From: Sphingobium trunci
Lineage (GTDB): Bacteria; Pseudomonadota; Alphaproteobacteria; Sphingomonadales; Sphingomonadaceae
Assembly (NCBI RefSeq): GCF_022664535.1
Contig: NZ_JAKUJY010000001.1
Coordinates: 124,001 to 188,000, forward strand
Direction: 5' to 3'
Length of the DNA: 64,000 bases
This document shows positions 19,158 to 28,396 of the stretch, piece after piece. The position numbers and the translations under genes were made by a program. Under the pieces are notes generated by a model. The model searched no databases. It was not told where the DNA came from and worked only from the letters and a program-made list of their open reading frames with translations. The number at the start of each line of letters is the position of its first letter. The stretch's first letter is position 1.

Positions 19158-19622
19158 ATGCGTGGTTTTGACCTGACCCCCTATCGCCGCTCCACCGTGG
19201 GTTTCGATCGCCTTTTCGACCTGATCGAAAACAATGCCCGGTTGAGCCAGGGCGACAATTACCCCCCCTTCAATATCGAACGTCTGTCCGAGGATCGCTA
19301 TCGCGTCACCCTTGCGGTCGCGGGCTTCCGCAGCGACGAGATCGACATCACCGCCCAGCAGAACCTGCTCCAGGTCACCGGCCGGAAAGAAGAAGCGCAG
19401 AGCGGTGATCGCGCCCGCTTCCTGCATGTCGGCATCGCCAACCGCAGCTTCGAGCGCCGCTTCGAGCTGGCCGATTTCGTTCGCGTCGAAAAGGCCGATC
19501 TGGCCGACGGACTGCTGACGATCGAACTGGTGCGGGAAATCCCCGAAGCGATGAAACCCAAGAAGATCGCCATCAACGGCGGTCAGCTTGTCGACATCAG
19601 CAAGGATCGTGACGCCGCCTGA
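19152..19622 (+). CDS. Small heat-shock protein Hsp20 / IbpA family
   Basis: An ATP-independent holdase chaperone. The N-terminus DLTPYRRSTVGFDRLFDLIE is typical of proteobacterial IbpA-like class A proteins. The alpha-crystallin domain spans about residues 35-135, with RYRVTLAVAGF, and ends with ADGLLTIELVREIPE. ATG 19152 and ATG 19158 are both in frame. The AGGAG at 19144-19148 is better spaced (nine bases) for 19158, so the true product may be two residues shorter. Heat control is indicated twice: an RpoH-type promoter and a ROSE-like leader. A terminator follows the stop. Confidence 0.95.
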   Translation: MTMRGFDLTPYRRSTVGFDRLFDLIENNARLSQGDNYPPFNIERLSEDRYRVTLAVAGFRSDEIDITAQQNLLQVTGRKEEAQSGDRARFLHVGIANRSFERRFELADFVRVEKADLADGLLTIELVREIPEAMKPKKIAINGGQLVDISKDRDAA

Positions 19623-19642
19623 TCCCGGCAGGCGAATGACGG

Positions 19643-19674
19643 AAAAGGGCGCGGCTGAATACCGCGCCCTTTTT
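19643..19674 (+). terminator. Bidirectional terminator between hsp20 and kup
   Basis: AAAAGGGCGCGG (19643-19654) and CCGCGCCCTTTT (19662-19673) form a perfect 12-pair stem with a 7-base loop. A-run and T-run flank both sides, so it can end transcription of hsp20 (plus) and of kup (minus, stop at 19683). Confidence 0.85.
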
Positions 19675-19682
19675 CGATCGGC

Positions 19683-21611
19683 TCAAATCTCGACCTGGCT
19701 GCCCAGTTCGACCACGCGGTTGGTCGGGAGCCGGAAAAATTCCATCGCGCTTTCCGCGTTGCGCAGCATCCAGGCGAAGATCTTCTCCCGCCACAGCGGC
19801 ATTCCCGGCTTGGCCGACGGCAGCAACGTCTGCCGCGCGAGGAAGAAGCTGGTGTCCATCATCTTGAAGGCCTGGCCGCAGCCGGTGACATTCTTGAGCG
19901 CGGCGGGAACGTCGGGTTCCTGCATGAAGCCATATTGCAGGACCAGCCGGTAAAATCCGCGCCCCAGATCCTCCAGCTTGCACCGTCCATCATCCTCCAC
20001 GGCGGGCACATCCTTGATCTTGACGGTCAGCAGGATGACGCGCTCGTGCAGCACCTTGTTGTGCTTCAGGTTGTGCAACAGCGCATGGGGCACGCCATCG
20101 GGGGTGGACGTCATGAAAACCGCCGTGCCCGGCACGCGAACGGCGCTGTTGGCGGCGGAGGCGACGAACACCGGGATGGGCATCGCCGCTTCGCGCAGTC
20201 GATCCTGCACCAGGCGGCGTCCCCGCGACCAGGTGGTCAGCAGGGTGAAGACGATGAAGCCGATCAACAGGGGGAACCAGCCGCCAGCAGGCACCTTGGT
20301 CAGATTGGCCGCCAGATAGGCGCCGTCCACCAGGAACAGCACCGACAGCAGCGGAACCGAATAATACCACGGCCACTTCCACAGCCGATACAGCAGCACG
20401 GTCAGCAGCACATTGTCGATGAACATGGCGCCCGTCACCGCGATACCATAGGCCGCCGTCAGGTTGGAGGATGTCTGGAACACCAGCACCAGCAGGATCA
20501 CCATGACCATCAATCCCCAGTTGATCAGGGGAATGTAGATCTGGCCCGCGGTGGATGCGCTGGTGTGGGCGATGCGCAGGCGCGGCATGAAGCCGAGCTG
20601 GATCGCCTGCTGCGTCACCGAAAAGGCGCCCGAAATCACGGCCTGGCTGGCGATGATCGCCGCCAGCGTGGCAAGGCCGACCAGCGGCAGCTGCGCCCAT
20701 TGCGGTGCGAGATAGTAGAAGGGGCTGTGCAGGGCCGCCGCGCCTTCGCGGAACAGCAGGGCGCCCTGCCCCATATAGTTCATCATCAAGGCGGGCAGCA
20801 CGAAACTGAGCCATGACACCCGGATCGGACTGCGGCCGAAATGCCCCATATCGGCATAGAGCGCCTCCGCCCCCGTCACGGCCAGCACGATGGCTCCCAG
20901 CGCCAGGAAGGCAGGCAGGGGATCAGTCACGAAGAACATGACTGCCCAATAGGGATTGAAGGCGTAGAGAATGCCGGGCGTCTTGATGATGCTAATGACG
21001 CCCAGGACGGCGATCGTCACGAAATAGAACAGCATGACCGGCCCGAACAGCGAGGCTACCCGGTTCGTCCCCAGCCCCTGTATCCAGAACAGGCCGAGAA
21101 GGATCAGGACCGCCGCCGGAAGGATGAGCGGCCCCAGGCTGGAATTGTAGACCGCAAGCCCCTCCACGGCGGACAGCACCGACACGGCCGGCGTGATCAT
21201 CGAGTCGCCGTAGAAGAGCGATGTCGCGAACACCCCCAACAGGATGATTCCCCGCGACCAGCGTTGGGTCCTGGTCTGCCCGTTGATCAGCGCCAGCAGG
21301 GCCAGGCTGCCGCCCTCCCCCTTATTGTCGGCGCGCATGATGACGGTCACATATTTGAGCGTCACCACCAGCATCATCGACCAGAACATCAGGCTGATGA
21401 CACCCAATATGTGATCGGGGTCGAGCGCCAGCTTGTGATGCCCGGCGAAGGTTTCACGAAAGGCGTAGAGCGGACTGGTGCCGATATCGCCGAACACGAT
21501 ACCGATAGCACCGACCACCAGCTTCAGCGTCGCTTTCTGCCCGGCATGGCCATGATCTTGGGTGTCCTCCTCGGCAACGCGAAGGGCACCGTTGATGCTA
21601 TCGTCAGCCAT
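19683..21611 (-). CDS. kup: Kup-type low-affinity potassium uptake protein
   Basis: A proton-coupled potassium transporter of the KUP/HAK/KT family in the inner membrane. The 642-residue product has a hydrophilic N-terminus, 12 predicted TM helices up to about residue 440, and a C-terminal cytoplasmic domain. Signatures are [51 protein letters not shown] and [16 protein letters not shown]. It is transcribed alone; the terminator at 19643 lies just beyond the stop. Confidence 0.96.
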   Translation of the reverse strand: MADDSINGALRVAEEDTQDHGHAGQKATLKLVVGAIGIVFGDIGTSPLYAFRETFAGHHKLALDPDHILGVISLMFWSMMLVVTLKYVTVIMRADNKGEGGSLALLALINGQTRTQRWSRGIILLGVFATSLFYGDSMITPAVSVLSAVEGLAVYNSSLGPLILPAAVLILLGLFWIQGLGTNRVASLFGPVMLFYFVTIAVLGVISIIKTPGILYAFNPYWAVMFFVTDPLPAFLALGAIVLAVTGAEALYADMGHFGRSPIRVSWLSFVLPALMMNYMGQGALLFREGAAALHSPFYYLAPQWAQLPLVGLATLAAIIASQAVISGAFSVTQQAIQLGFMPRLRIAHTSASTAGQIYIPLINWGLMVMVILLVLVFQTSSNLTAAYGIAVTGAMFIDNVLLTVLLYRLWKWPWYYSVPLLSVLFLVDGAYLAANLTKVPAGGWFPLLIGFIVFTLLTTWSRGRRLVQDRLREAAMPIPVFVASAANSAVRVPGTAVFMTSTPDGVPHALLHNLKHNKVLHERVILLTVKIKDVPAVEDDGRCKLEDLGRGFYRLVLQYGFMQEPDVPAALKNVTGCGQAFKMMDTSFFLARQTLLPSAKPGMPLWREKIFAWMLRNAESAMEFFRLPTNRVVELGSQVEI

Positions 21612-21756
21612 GCAGAAAATGCCGAATTGTCATGATCTCTGGACACCCGAACGGGGAAGCGGCCCGTCTTGTCATTCGATTAAGCCCCCGCAAACCGCCG
21701 CGCCCTATCATGGCTCCCGGTCCTAGGCAATGATCCCGCTGCGGCTTTGATCGCGC

Positions 21757-22392
21757 TTACCGGCTTTCCGAACCCAGCATGGCATCGATACGCGCGATGT
21801 TGAGTTCCAGTTCCTTTTTGACCTCGCTTCCCTCAGGCGCACTGGCGGCCAGCGGCTCCCAGATCGCGCGGGCTTCCTTGAGCTGACCGGCGCGTGCGAG
21901 TGCCAGGCCATAGAAATAGCGCGGGGCCGGTCCCACGGGATCGATCGCCATCGCCCGGCGATAGGCAAAGTCCGCCGCGGGCGACAGGACGCCTCCCGCA
22001 TGAGCCACGAGGGCATTACCGAAACCCAGCCACAAATTGGGATCGTCCGGGGTTTCCCGAAGGCCGGACAGCAGGACGTTGGCCGCCTCCTTCGTCTTGC
22101 CCTGCCGCCCCAGGCCGTCGGACAGCATGAGCCACTGCCCCGCCTTGCCATAGCGTTCCGCCAGTCCCCGGCGCTGTTCCGCCAGCTTCTCGTCAAAAGG
22201 CACATTGCCATTTTCCAGCGACCGGCGCGGCGATCCGGCCAGTCCAGGCCGTCCCTGCCAGGCATAGCCGGCCAGCCCCAGCAGCAAGGCGGCCGCTGCA
22301 ATCTCATAGGCCTGGCGCGGCAGGCGGCCGATGACGACCAGTCCCCCCATGGCCAGGATCGCCAGACCCGCAGCAATGATCCATCCCGTCAT
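21757..22392 (-). CDS. Cytochrome c biogenesis protein CycH/CcmI-like (TPR)
   Basis: The last gene of the ccm operon. About 211 residues: two N-terminal TM helices (IIAAGLAILAMGGLVVIG and IAAAALLLGLAGYAW) followed by TPR-like helices with WLMLSDGLGRQGKTKEA and PNLWLGFGNALVAHA. CcmI/CycH presents apocytochrome c to the CcmF/CcmH haem ligase. It is short compared with full CcmI, as expected for the CycH-type form. The start at 22392 overlaps the ccmH stop by four bases. Confidence 0.85.
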   Translation of the reverse strand: MTGWIIAAGLAILAMGGLVVIGRLPRQAYEIAAAALLLGLAGYAWQGRPGLAGSPRRSLENGNVPFDEKLAEQRRGLAERYGKAGQWLMLSDGLGRQGKTKEAANVLLSGLRETPDDPNLWLGFGNALVAHAGGVLSPAADFAYRRAMAIDPVGPAPRYFYGLALARAGQLKEARAIWEPLAASAPEGSEVKKELELNIARIDAMLGSESR

Positions 22393-22799
22393 GGAAGCCT
22401 CCGCCGCTTGATCCGGCCGCGCAGCAGCATCATGCCCAGCCCCAGGAAAAGCAAAGGGGCGGCCCAGAGTGGCCATAATATCGGCTCGGCGGTCGGCTCA
22501 TAGCTTACCCAGTCGCCATAGCGTTCGATCAGCCAGGCCCGGATATGCTCCGGCTGCTCCCCGGCCATGATCCTTTCGCGAATCTGCGAGCGCAGGTCGG
22601 CCGCCATGCTGGCATTGCTGTCCGCGATGGACTGGCTCTGGCAGGTGAGGCAGCGAATCGTCTCCATCAGCGTCCGCGCCTTCTTTTCCAGCGCCGGGTC
22701 GTCGATCTGGCGATCGGCATAGGGCGCAGGCGGCAAGGCGGTCTGGGCAAGGACCGGCACGCTCAGAAGCAGAGCCAGCAAGGCAAGCAAGCCCCTCAT
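22389..22799 (-). CDS. ccmH: Cytochrome c maturation protein CcmH (CycL)
   Basis: A periplasmic thiol reductant of apocytochrome c in system I maturation. The 136-residue protein has a signal peptide, the redox motif RCLTCQSQS, the following SIADSNASMAADLR segment and a C-terminal TM anchor (about 107-126). Both ends overlap neighbouring genes by four bases, so coupling within the operon is tight. Confidence 0.96.
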   Translation of the reverse strand: MRGLLALLALLLSVPVLAQTALPPAPYADRQIDDPALEKKARTLMETIRCLTCQSQSIADSNASMAADLRSQIRERIMAGEQPEHIRAWLIERYGDWVSYEPTAEPILWPLWAAPLLFLGLGMMLLRGRIKRRRLP

Positions 22800-23323
22800 T
22801 GCGCGTTCCTCAACCGGTCGAGGATCATCGGCACATCCTCCACGCGAATGTCGCCCACATGCTGGTAGGCGATGCGCCCCTTGCTATCGATGATGAAACT
22901 CTCCGGCACGCCGGATGACCCCATGGCGATCTGTACTTCACTGCGGGCATCAAGGCCGATCCGGGCATAGGGATTGCCATATCGCTTGAGGAAGGCATCG
23001 ACGTCCGGCCGCGCATCGCGGATTGCGATGCCGTCAATCTCGATCCCGGCCTGCTTGAGCACCATCAGCTGCGGAGCCTCCGCCGCACAGGGCACGCACC
23101 AGCTTGCGAAGATGTTGAGCAGGCGTGGCCCGCCGGTGGCAAGCTGCGTGCTGGCGAGCGGAGGACGGTCGCTTGCCGCGGCCGGGAGCGCAAAGGCCGG
23201 CAGCGGCTTGCCGACCAGCTTCGAGGGGATGATCCGGTCGTCAGGGTGCAGCAGCCCGCTCGCAAACAGTCCGAAGAAGGCCAGAAACAGCGCCAGGGGC
23301 AGCCAGATGAGCCAGCTTCTCAT
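22796..23323 (-). CDS. ccmG: Thiol:disulfide interchange protein DsbE/CcmG
   Basis: A membrane-anchored thioredoxin-like protein that keeps apocytochrome c reduced. About 175 residues: N-terminal TM (WLIWLPLALFLAFFGLFASG), then the thioredoxin fold with active site FASWCVPCAAEAP and the cis-proline region SGVPESFIID. The start MRSWLIW at 23323 follows from the ATGA overlap with ccmF; the longer frame upstream lies within ccmF. Confidence 0.96.
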   Translation of the reverse strand: MRSWLIWLPLALFLAFFGLFASGLLHPDDRIIPSKLVGKPLPAFALPAAASDRPPLASTQLATGGPRLLNIFASWCVPCAAEAPQLMVLKQAGIEIDGIAIRDARPDVDAFLKRYGNPYARIGLDARSEVQIAMGSSGVPESFIIDSKGRIAYQHVGDIRVEDVPMILDRLRNAQ

Positions 23324-25260
23324 GCGATCGCTCCCATCGCATTTCGGGCGCGCCATTTGAGCAGCCAGCCCCGGCGTTCGCGGCCGATCAGCGCCATGGC
23401 CCCACCCAGCGCGATCAGGAAACCGCCAAACCAGATCAACGTCACAAAGGGCTTCCACCAGATGCGCAGCTGCCAGCGGCCATTATCCGCCTCCTGCCCC
23501 AGAACAACGTAAAGCTGCCCATTCCAGCGGGTCAGCAGGGCCGATTCCGTCGTCGTGGTCGGTGGCGAGGCGAAGAAGCGCGATTGCGGATGAAGCAGTG
23601 CTGGCTCCTCCGCGCCGCGACTGGCCTCGATATCGGCCTGCAGCGCGGTCCAGTTATCGCCCGCAATCGGCATGATGCGGTTGAAGCGCAGCGTCCAGCC
23701 CGCGGTCTCCACCCGGTCGCCGGGCCGGGCGGCGACCAGCTTTTCCACGGTGAAAGCCGAATCGCAGGCCATGCCGCCCAGGCTGACCGCACAGCCGAGA
23801 TGGGCGATCACCATGCCCCAGGTAAAAAGCGGCGTCCGGCGCAGATTGCGCTTCCAGAGCGGCGCCACGCTGCCCACCGCGACCGCCAGCGCGATCACCA
23901 GCCCCAGAAACGGCAATATGCCTATCCTGCCCCAGGCCGTGGCCGCCAGAAGGATGAAGATAACCCCGCCCACGCCCAGCGGAATGGCCATGCGTCGGCC
24001 AATTTCCCGTATCCGGTCCCGCCGCCACCGCGTCAGAGGCCCGATGATCATCACGATCATCAAGGCCAGCGCGATCGGCCCGGCAATGCGATCGAAATAG
24101 GGCGCGCCGACCGATACCTTATGACCGAAGGCCTCGGTCAGCAGGGGATAGAGGGTGCCGACCAGCACCAGCCCCAAAATGACCGAGAGCAGAAGGTTGT
24201 TGACGACCAGCATGGTTTCCCGGCTCACCAGCTCGAAGGGCGCGCCCTCGCGCACGGCGCCCACGCGCCAGCCGAACAGCGCCAGCGCCCCGCCGATATA
24301 GATGCCGAGCAGCGCCAGAATGAAGGTGCCGCGCTCCGGATCGACGGCAAAGGCATGGACGCTGGTCAGGATGCCGGAACGGACCAGAAACGTGCCGACC
24401 ATGGACATGGAAAAGGCAACAACCGCCAGCATCACCGTCCAGGCGCGCAGGGAATCGCGCGTCGCCAGCACGGTCACGCTATGCAGCAGCGCCGTCGCCG
24501 CCAGCCATGGCATGAGCGAGGCGTTTTCCACCGGGTCCCAGAACCACCAGCCGCCCCAGCCCAGTTCATAATAGGCCCAATAGCTGCCCGCCGTGATCCC
24601 CAGCGTCAGCAATATCCAGGCGCCCAGCACCCAGGGTCGCATGGCACGGGCAAAGGCAGCGTCGACCTGCCGCGTCAGCAGCGCGCCGACCGCGAAGGAG
24701 AAAGCCACCGACAGGCCGACATAGCCCAGATAGAGGGTCGGCGGATGGAAAGCGAGGCCGGGATCCTGCAACAGGGGATTGAGGCCCTGGCCGTCCACCG
24801 CAGGTGGATCGAGGCGCGCAAAGGGGTTGGAGGCGAACAGCAGGAAAGCATAGAATCCCAGGCTGATCGCAGCCTGCCCGCCCAGCGTCGCCATGTGCGT
24901 GGCCCGCGACAAGGCCCGTTCGAACAGGGCGACGGCGGCGCCGGCAACGCCCATGACCGTCACCCAGAGCAGCATCGATCCTTCATGATTGCCCCAGGTT
25001 CCGGCAAATTTGTAGAGCCAGGGCTTGAGCGAATGGCTGTTGGTCACCACCAGCAGAACCGACATGTCGGACCGCATGAAGAGCGTGATCAGCAAAGCGA
25101 AAGCGACCGCCGTAAGCACGCCCTGAGCCACGGCGACAGGACGGACGGCGCCCAGCAGATCGCTCTTGCCCCCGGCCAGCCCCAGCGTTGCCAGCGCAAG
25201 CTGAAGCAGCGCCAGGGATGCGGCGAGCCATAGCGCGGCAAGCCCTGCTTCGGCGATCAC
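23320..25260 (-). CDS. ccmF: Haem lyase CcmF
   Basis: A polytopic inner-membrane protein that attaches haem to apocytochrome c. The 646-residue product carries the WWD domain, visible as WGGWWFWDPVENASLMPWL, together with GTWGNHEGSMLLW and the conserved histidines of the haem-handling family. The start is GTG at 25260 (MIAEAGLAAL). A gap of 46 bases separates it from ccmE. Confidence 0.97.
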   Translation of the reverse strand: MIAEAGLAALWLAASLALLQLALATLGLAGGKSDLLGAVRPVAVAQGVLTAVAFALLITLFMRSDMSVLLVVTNSHSLKPWLYKFAGTWGNHEGSMLLWVTVMGVAGAAVALFERALSRATHMATLGGQAAISLGFYAFLLFASNPFARLDPPAVDGQGLNPLLQDPGLAFHPPTLYLGYVGLSVAFSFAVGALLTRQVDAAFARAMRPWVLGAWILLTLGITAGSYWAYYELGWGGWWFWDPVENASLMPWLAATALLHSVTVLATRDSLRAWTVMLAVVAFSMSMVGTFLVRSGILTSVHAFAVDPERGTFILALLGIYIGGALALFGWRVGAVREGAPFELVSRETMLVVNNLLLSVILGLVLVGTLYPLLTEAFGHKVSVGAPYFDRIAGPIALALMIVMIIGPLTRWRRDRIREIGRRMAIPLGVGGVIFILLAATAWGRIGILPFLGLVIALAVAVGSVAPLWKRNLRRTPLFTWGMVIAHLGCAVSLGGMACDSAFTVEKLVAARPGDRVETAGWTLRFNRIMPIAGDNWTALQADIEASRGAEEPALLHPQSRFFASPPTTTTESALLTRWNGQLYVVLGQEADNGRWQLRIWWKPFVTLIWFGGFLIALGGAMALIGRERRGWLLKWRARNAMGAIA

Positions 25261-25306
25261 GCGCCTTGCTCTTTCAGTTCGGCAATGAAGGAAAGAGGGA
25301 TTGGAT

Positions 25307-25753
25307 TCACCGATCGGCCTTCATCTTGTGGGTCTTTTCATCATATTTCATGCCCTGCAATTCGCGCGGCATATAGCGCTCGTCATGCTTGGCGAGCAGG
25401 TTCGTTGCCTGGAAGATGCCGCTCTTGTCGAAAGCGCCCTCGGCCACCACGCCCGAACCCTCGCGGAAGAGGTCGGGCGTTATGCCCTTGAAACTGGCGG
25501 GGACCGTGGCCTTGCCGTCGGTGACGTCGAAATGGATGGTGACGCCATCGCTGGCCCGCTTGATGCTGCCCTTCACCACCATGCCGCCAAGCCGGATCGC
25601 CTTGCCCGGCTCCACACCCTTGGTCCTGACGTCGTTGGGGGCATAGAAATAGGCCGCCTCATCCTTCAGCGCCGAGGCCGCCAGCAACCCGGCCCCGATC
25701 AGCGCGGCCAACGCCACGATCACCAGGATCAGCCGTTGATGCTTCGCCTTCAT
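25307..25753 (-). CDS. ccmE: Haem chaperone CcmE
   Basis: Binds haem covalently in the periplasm and delivers it to CcmF. The 148-residue protein has an N-terminal TM anchor (LILVIVALAALIGAGLLA) and an OB-fold domain. The haem-binding histidine lies in the C-terminal LLAKHDERYMP (canonical HxxxY motif). The start ATG at 25753 overlaps the ccmD stop. Confidence 0.97.
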   Translation of the reverse strand: MKAKHQRLILVIVALAALIGAGLLAASALKDEAAYFYAPNDVRTKGVEPGKAIRLGGMVVKGSIKRASDGVTIHFDVTDGKATVPASFKGITPDLFREGSGVVAEGAFDKSGIFQATNLLAKHDERYMPRELQGMKYDEKTHKMKADR

Positions 25754-25881
25754 GACCGGTCGGCCACCTGCCGCGCGCGGCCTTCAGAGACGCGCATCGC
25801 GCGCCAGCTCAGGGCGCTGATCAGGCCGGTGGCGAAAAAGGTCAGTGCATAGGCGCCGACCACGAAAGCCCACTGATTCAT
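25750..25881 (-). CDS. ccmD: Cytochrome c maturation protein CcmD
   Basis: A 43-residue protein read directly from the sequence: one TM helix (WAFVVGAYALTFFATGLIS) followed by a basic cytoplasmic tail SWRAMRVSEGRARQVADRS. CcmD helps release haem-loaded CcmE from CcmC. Size, topology and position between ccmC and ccmE identify it. Its stop overlaps the ccmE start (TCATGA). Confidence 0.9.
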   Translation of the reverse strand: MNQWAFVVGAYALTFFATGLISALSWRAMRVSEGRARQVADRS

Positions 25882-25900
25882 TTCCCGTCCCCGCCCCCGA

Positions 25901-26623
25901 TCAGCCCCTTGCAAGGCGTTGCATGCGCGCCTCGATCTTGTTGTGCGCCAATATGGCCCGCATCCGCATCAACACGATCCCCCCGAAAAGCAAGGTGAAT
26001 CCCAGCAGGGTGAGGCCGAGCGGCCAGAGCAGTGTCGTGTCGATGCTCGACCCGCGCAGAGTGATGCTGGGCCCTTGATGCAGGCTGTTCCACCAGACCA
26101 CCGACCGGTTGATGATCGGAATGTTGACCGCCCCCACCAGGCCGAAGATCGCCGCGACGGGACTGACCCCGCCCGAACCCTGCCGCGCGCTGGCATGGGC
26201 AAGCGCGATATAGCCGAGATAGAGGAAGAACAGCACCAGCATCGACGTCATGCGGCCGTCCCATTCCCACCATGTTCCCCAGGTGGGACGCCCCCAGATG
26301 GAGCCTGTCAACAGACAGATGGCCGTGAACAGCGCGCCCGGCACAGCGATGGCGCGCCCGGCAACGGCTGCCAGGGGATGGCGCCAGACCAGCTGCATCA
26401 GCGCCGCAATGGCGATGCCGCTCCATCCCGCCATGCCCAGCCAGGCGGCAGGCACATGAATATAAAGTATCCTCACGGTATCGCCCTGCAGATAATCCGC
26501 GGGCGTCAGGAACAGGCCACAGCCGCTGCCGATCAGGAGCAGCAGCAGGCCCGACCAGAACAGCCACCCCGTCAGCGGCCGCGCGATCTGGAGGAAACGG
26601 GCAGGATTGGCAAAGCGATGCAT
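25901..26623 (-). CDS. ccmC: Haem exporter / CcmC
   Basis: Loads haem onto CcmE. 240 residues with six TM helices. The WWD motif is visible as WGRPTWGTWWEWDGRM, and the conserved histidines sit in YIHVPAAW and WNSLHQGPS. It is the first ccm gene seen on this strand. ccmA and ccmB, which usually precede it, are not in this position and must lie elsewhere if present. Upstream is the divergent purF leader. Confidence 0.96.
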   Translation of the reverse strand: MHRFANPARFLQIARPLTGWLFWSGLLLLLIGSGCGLFLTPADYLQGDTVRILYIHVPAAWLGMAGWSGIAIAALMQLVWRHPLAAVAGRAIAVPGALFTAICLLTGSIWGRPTWGTWWEWDGRMTSMLVLFFLYLGYIALAHASARQGSGGVSPVAAIFGLVGAVNIPIINRSVVWWNSLHQGPSITLRGSSIDTTLLWPLGLTLLGFTLLFGGIVLMRMRAILAHNKIEARMQRLARG

Positions 26624-26703
26624 CGGGAGACGCTCTTAGCCGTCCCCAAGCCCCAAGACCAGTAGGCCTTTTTCCTGATACCCCGGCCAGAACGACGCGC
26701 TGG

Positions 26704-26727
26704 AAAACGGGCCGTCGGCCCTTTTTT
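26704..26727 (+). terminator. Terminator-like hairpin in the purF leader
   Basis: GGGCC-GTC-GGCCC (26709-26721) is flanked by AAAA upstream and TTTTTT downstream on the plus strand, 80 bases before the purF start. No plus-strand gene ends here, so it is either a purF attenuator or a terminator of a short unannotated transcript. It could also act on the minus strand. Confidence 0.5.
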
Positions 26728-26806
26728 GCGACAGGCAGGCGACAAATCCTCCCTGAGGCACTATATGCGCGCGAAAGCCGCCTCTATGGAGGGGCCAGGA
26801 TCGGCA

Positions 26807-28285
26807 ATGGATCATCAAGCACCCATGTTTACGACCAACCCGTTCGACGACGACAAGCTGCGTGAAGAATGCGGCATTTTCGGCGTCTTCAACGCTGAAA
26901 CGGCATCTGCCATCGTGGCGCTGGGCCTGCATGCGCTCCAGCATCGCGGCCAGGAAGCCGCAGGCATTACAAGCTGGGACGGCCACGACTTCCATACCCA
27001 CCGGGCGATGGGCCATGTCGCGGGCAATTTCGACCGGGACGAGGTGATTCGCGGCCTGCCGGGCAGCGCGGCCTGCGGCCATGTGCGCTATTCCACGACC
27101 GGCGAAACGTCGCTGCGCAACGTCCAGCCGCTTTATGCCGAACTCAGCTCAGGCGGTTTTGCCGTCGCCCATAACGGCAATATTTCCAATGCGATGAAAC
27201 TGCGCCGTGAACTGATCCGCCGCGGGTCCATCTTTCAGTCCACCTCCGACACCGAAGTCATCATTCATCTGGTCGCCACCTCCACCTACCGTACGCTTCT
27301 CGACAAGTTCATCGACGCGTTGAAGCAGGTCGAGGGCGCCTATTCGCTGATCGTCATGACGCCCGAAGGCATGATCGCCTGCCGCGATCCGCTCGGCATC
27401 CGTCCGCTGGTGATGGGCAAATTGGGCGATTCGACCATCTTCGCATCCGAAACCGTCGCCTTCGACGTCGTGGGTGCCGAATATGTCCGCTCGATCGATC
27501 CGGGCGAACTGGTCATCATCACCCATGAGGGCGAAGTGCGCAGCCACCGGCCCTTCGGCGAAACCCACGCCCGCCCCTGCATCTTCGAGCATGTCTATTT
27601 CAGCCGACCCGATTCGATCGTCGACGGCTCCAGCGTCTATTCGGTTCGCAAGGCGATCGGCGCGCAGCTCGCCATCGAAAATCCGGTGGAAGCGGATTTC
27701 GTCATTCCCGTTCCCGACAGCGGCGTTCCGGCGGCGATCGGCTATGCCCAGCAGTCGGGCATTCCCTTCGAACTCGGCATCATCCGGTCGCACTATATCG
27801 GCCGCACCTTCATCCAGCCTGGCGACAAGGTCCGGCATCTGGGCGTGAAGCTCAAGCACAACGCCAATCGCGCCCTGATCGAGGACAAGCGCATCGTGCT
27901 GATCGACGATTCGATCGTACGCGGCACGACCTCGCTCAAGATCGTGCAGATGATGCGCGAAGCCGGCGCCAAGGAAGTGCATATGCGCATCGCCAGCCCG
28001 CCGACGAAGCATAGCTGCTTCTACGGCGTCGATACGCCCGAACGCACCAAGCTGCTGGCGCATCGTCTGGACATTGGCGGGATGCAGGATTTCATCCACG
28101 CCGACAGCCTGTCCTTCATTTCCATCGACGGCCTGTACAAGGCTCTGGGCGAGGCGAAGCGGGCCGATATCCGGCCGCAATATTGCGACGCCTGCTTTAC
28201 CGGCGACTACCCCACGACACTCACCGACCAGGATGAGGTCGTGGTGCAGAACCAGCTTGAATTGCTGGCCGAACGGGTGGTCTGA
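26807..28285 (+). CDS. purF: Amidophosphoribosyltransferase
   Basis: The first committed step of purine synthesis (PRPP + glutamine to phosphoribosylamine). Catalytic Cys follows a short leader in DDDKLREECGIFGVF; the propeptide is presumably removed. The N-terminal Ntn glutaminase domain (GHVRYSTTGETS, VAHNGNISN) is followed by the phosphoribosyltransferase domain with VLIDDSIVRGTTS. The ATG at 26807 (MDHQAP) has AGGA six bases upstream; ATG 26825 is an alternative. A longer frame from 26726 would start inside the leader hairpin region and was rejected. Confidence 0.96.
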   Translation: MDHQAPMFTTNPFDDDKLREECGIFGVFNAETASAIVALGLHALQHRGQEAAGITSWDGHDFHTHRAMGHVAGNFDRDEVIRGLPGSAACGHVRYSTTGETSLRNVQPLYAELSSGGFAVAHNGNISNAMKLRRELIRRGSIFQSTSDTEVIIHLVATSTYRTLLDKFIDALKQVEGAYSLIVMTPEGMIACRDPLGIRPLVMGKLGDSTIFASETVAFDVVGAEYVRSIDPGELVIITHEGEVRSHRPFGETHARPCIFEHVYFSRPDSIVDGSSVYSVRKAIGAQLAIENPVEADFVIPVPDSGVPAAIGYAQQSGIPFELGIIRSHYIGRTFIQPGDKVRHLGVKLKHNANRALIEDKRIVLIDDSIVRGTTSLKIVQMMREAGAKEVHMRIASPPTKHSCFYGVDTPERTKLLAHRLDIGGMQDFIHADSLSFISIDGLYKALGEAKRADIRPQYCDACFTGDYPTTLTDQDEVVVQNQLELLAERVV

Positions 28286-28306
28286 TCCGCTTTTCTCTCA
28301 CTGACA

Positions 28307-28341
28307 GGACAAGCCTTTTGCCCGAGGCATGGGGCTTGTCC
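28307..28341 (+). terminator. Inverted repeat after purF
   Basis: GGACAAGCC (28307-28315) and GGCTTGTCC (28333-28341) form a perfect 9-pair stem with a 17-base loop. No T-run follows, so it is only a possible terminator or mRNA-stability hairpin between purF and the SDR gene. Confidence 0.4.
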
Positions 28342-28396
28342 GCCGCCTGATCCATCGCTGCCCCTTGCCATAAGCGCAGGGCGAAAGGGAAATTCC

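Noticed and set aside
23584-25233. Plus-strand frame of 549 codons opposite ccmF
   Set aside because: Low-complexity Arg/Gln/His composition typical of an antisense shadow.
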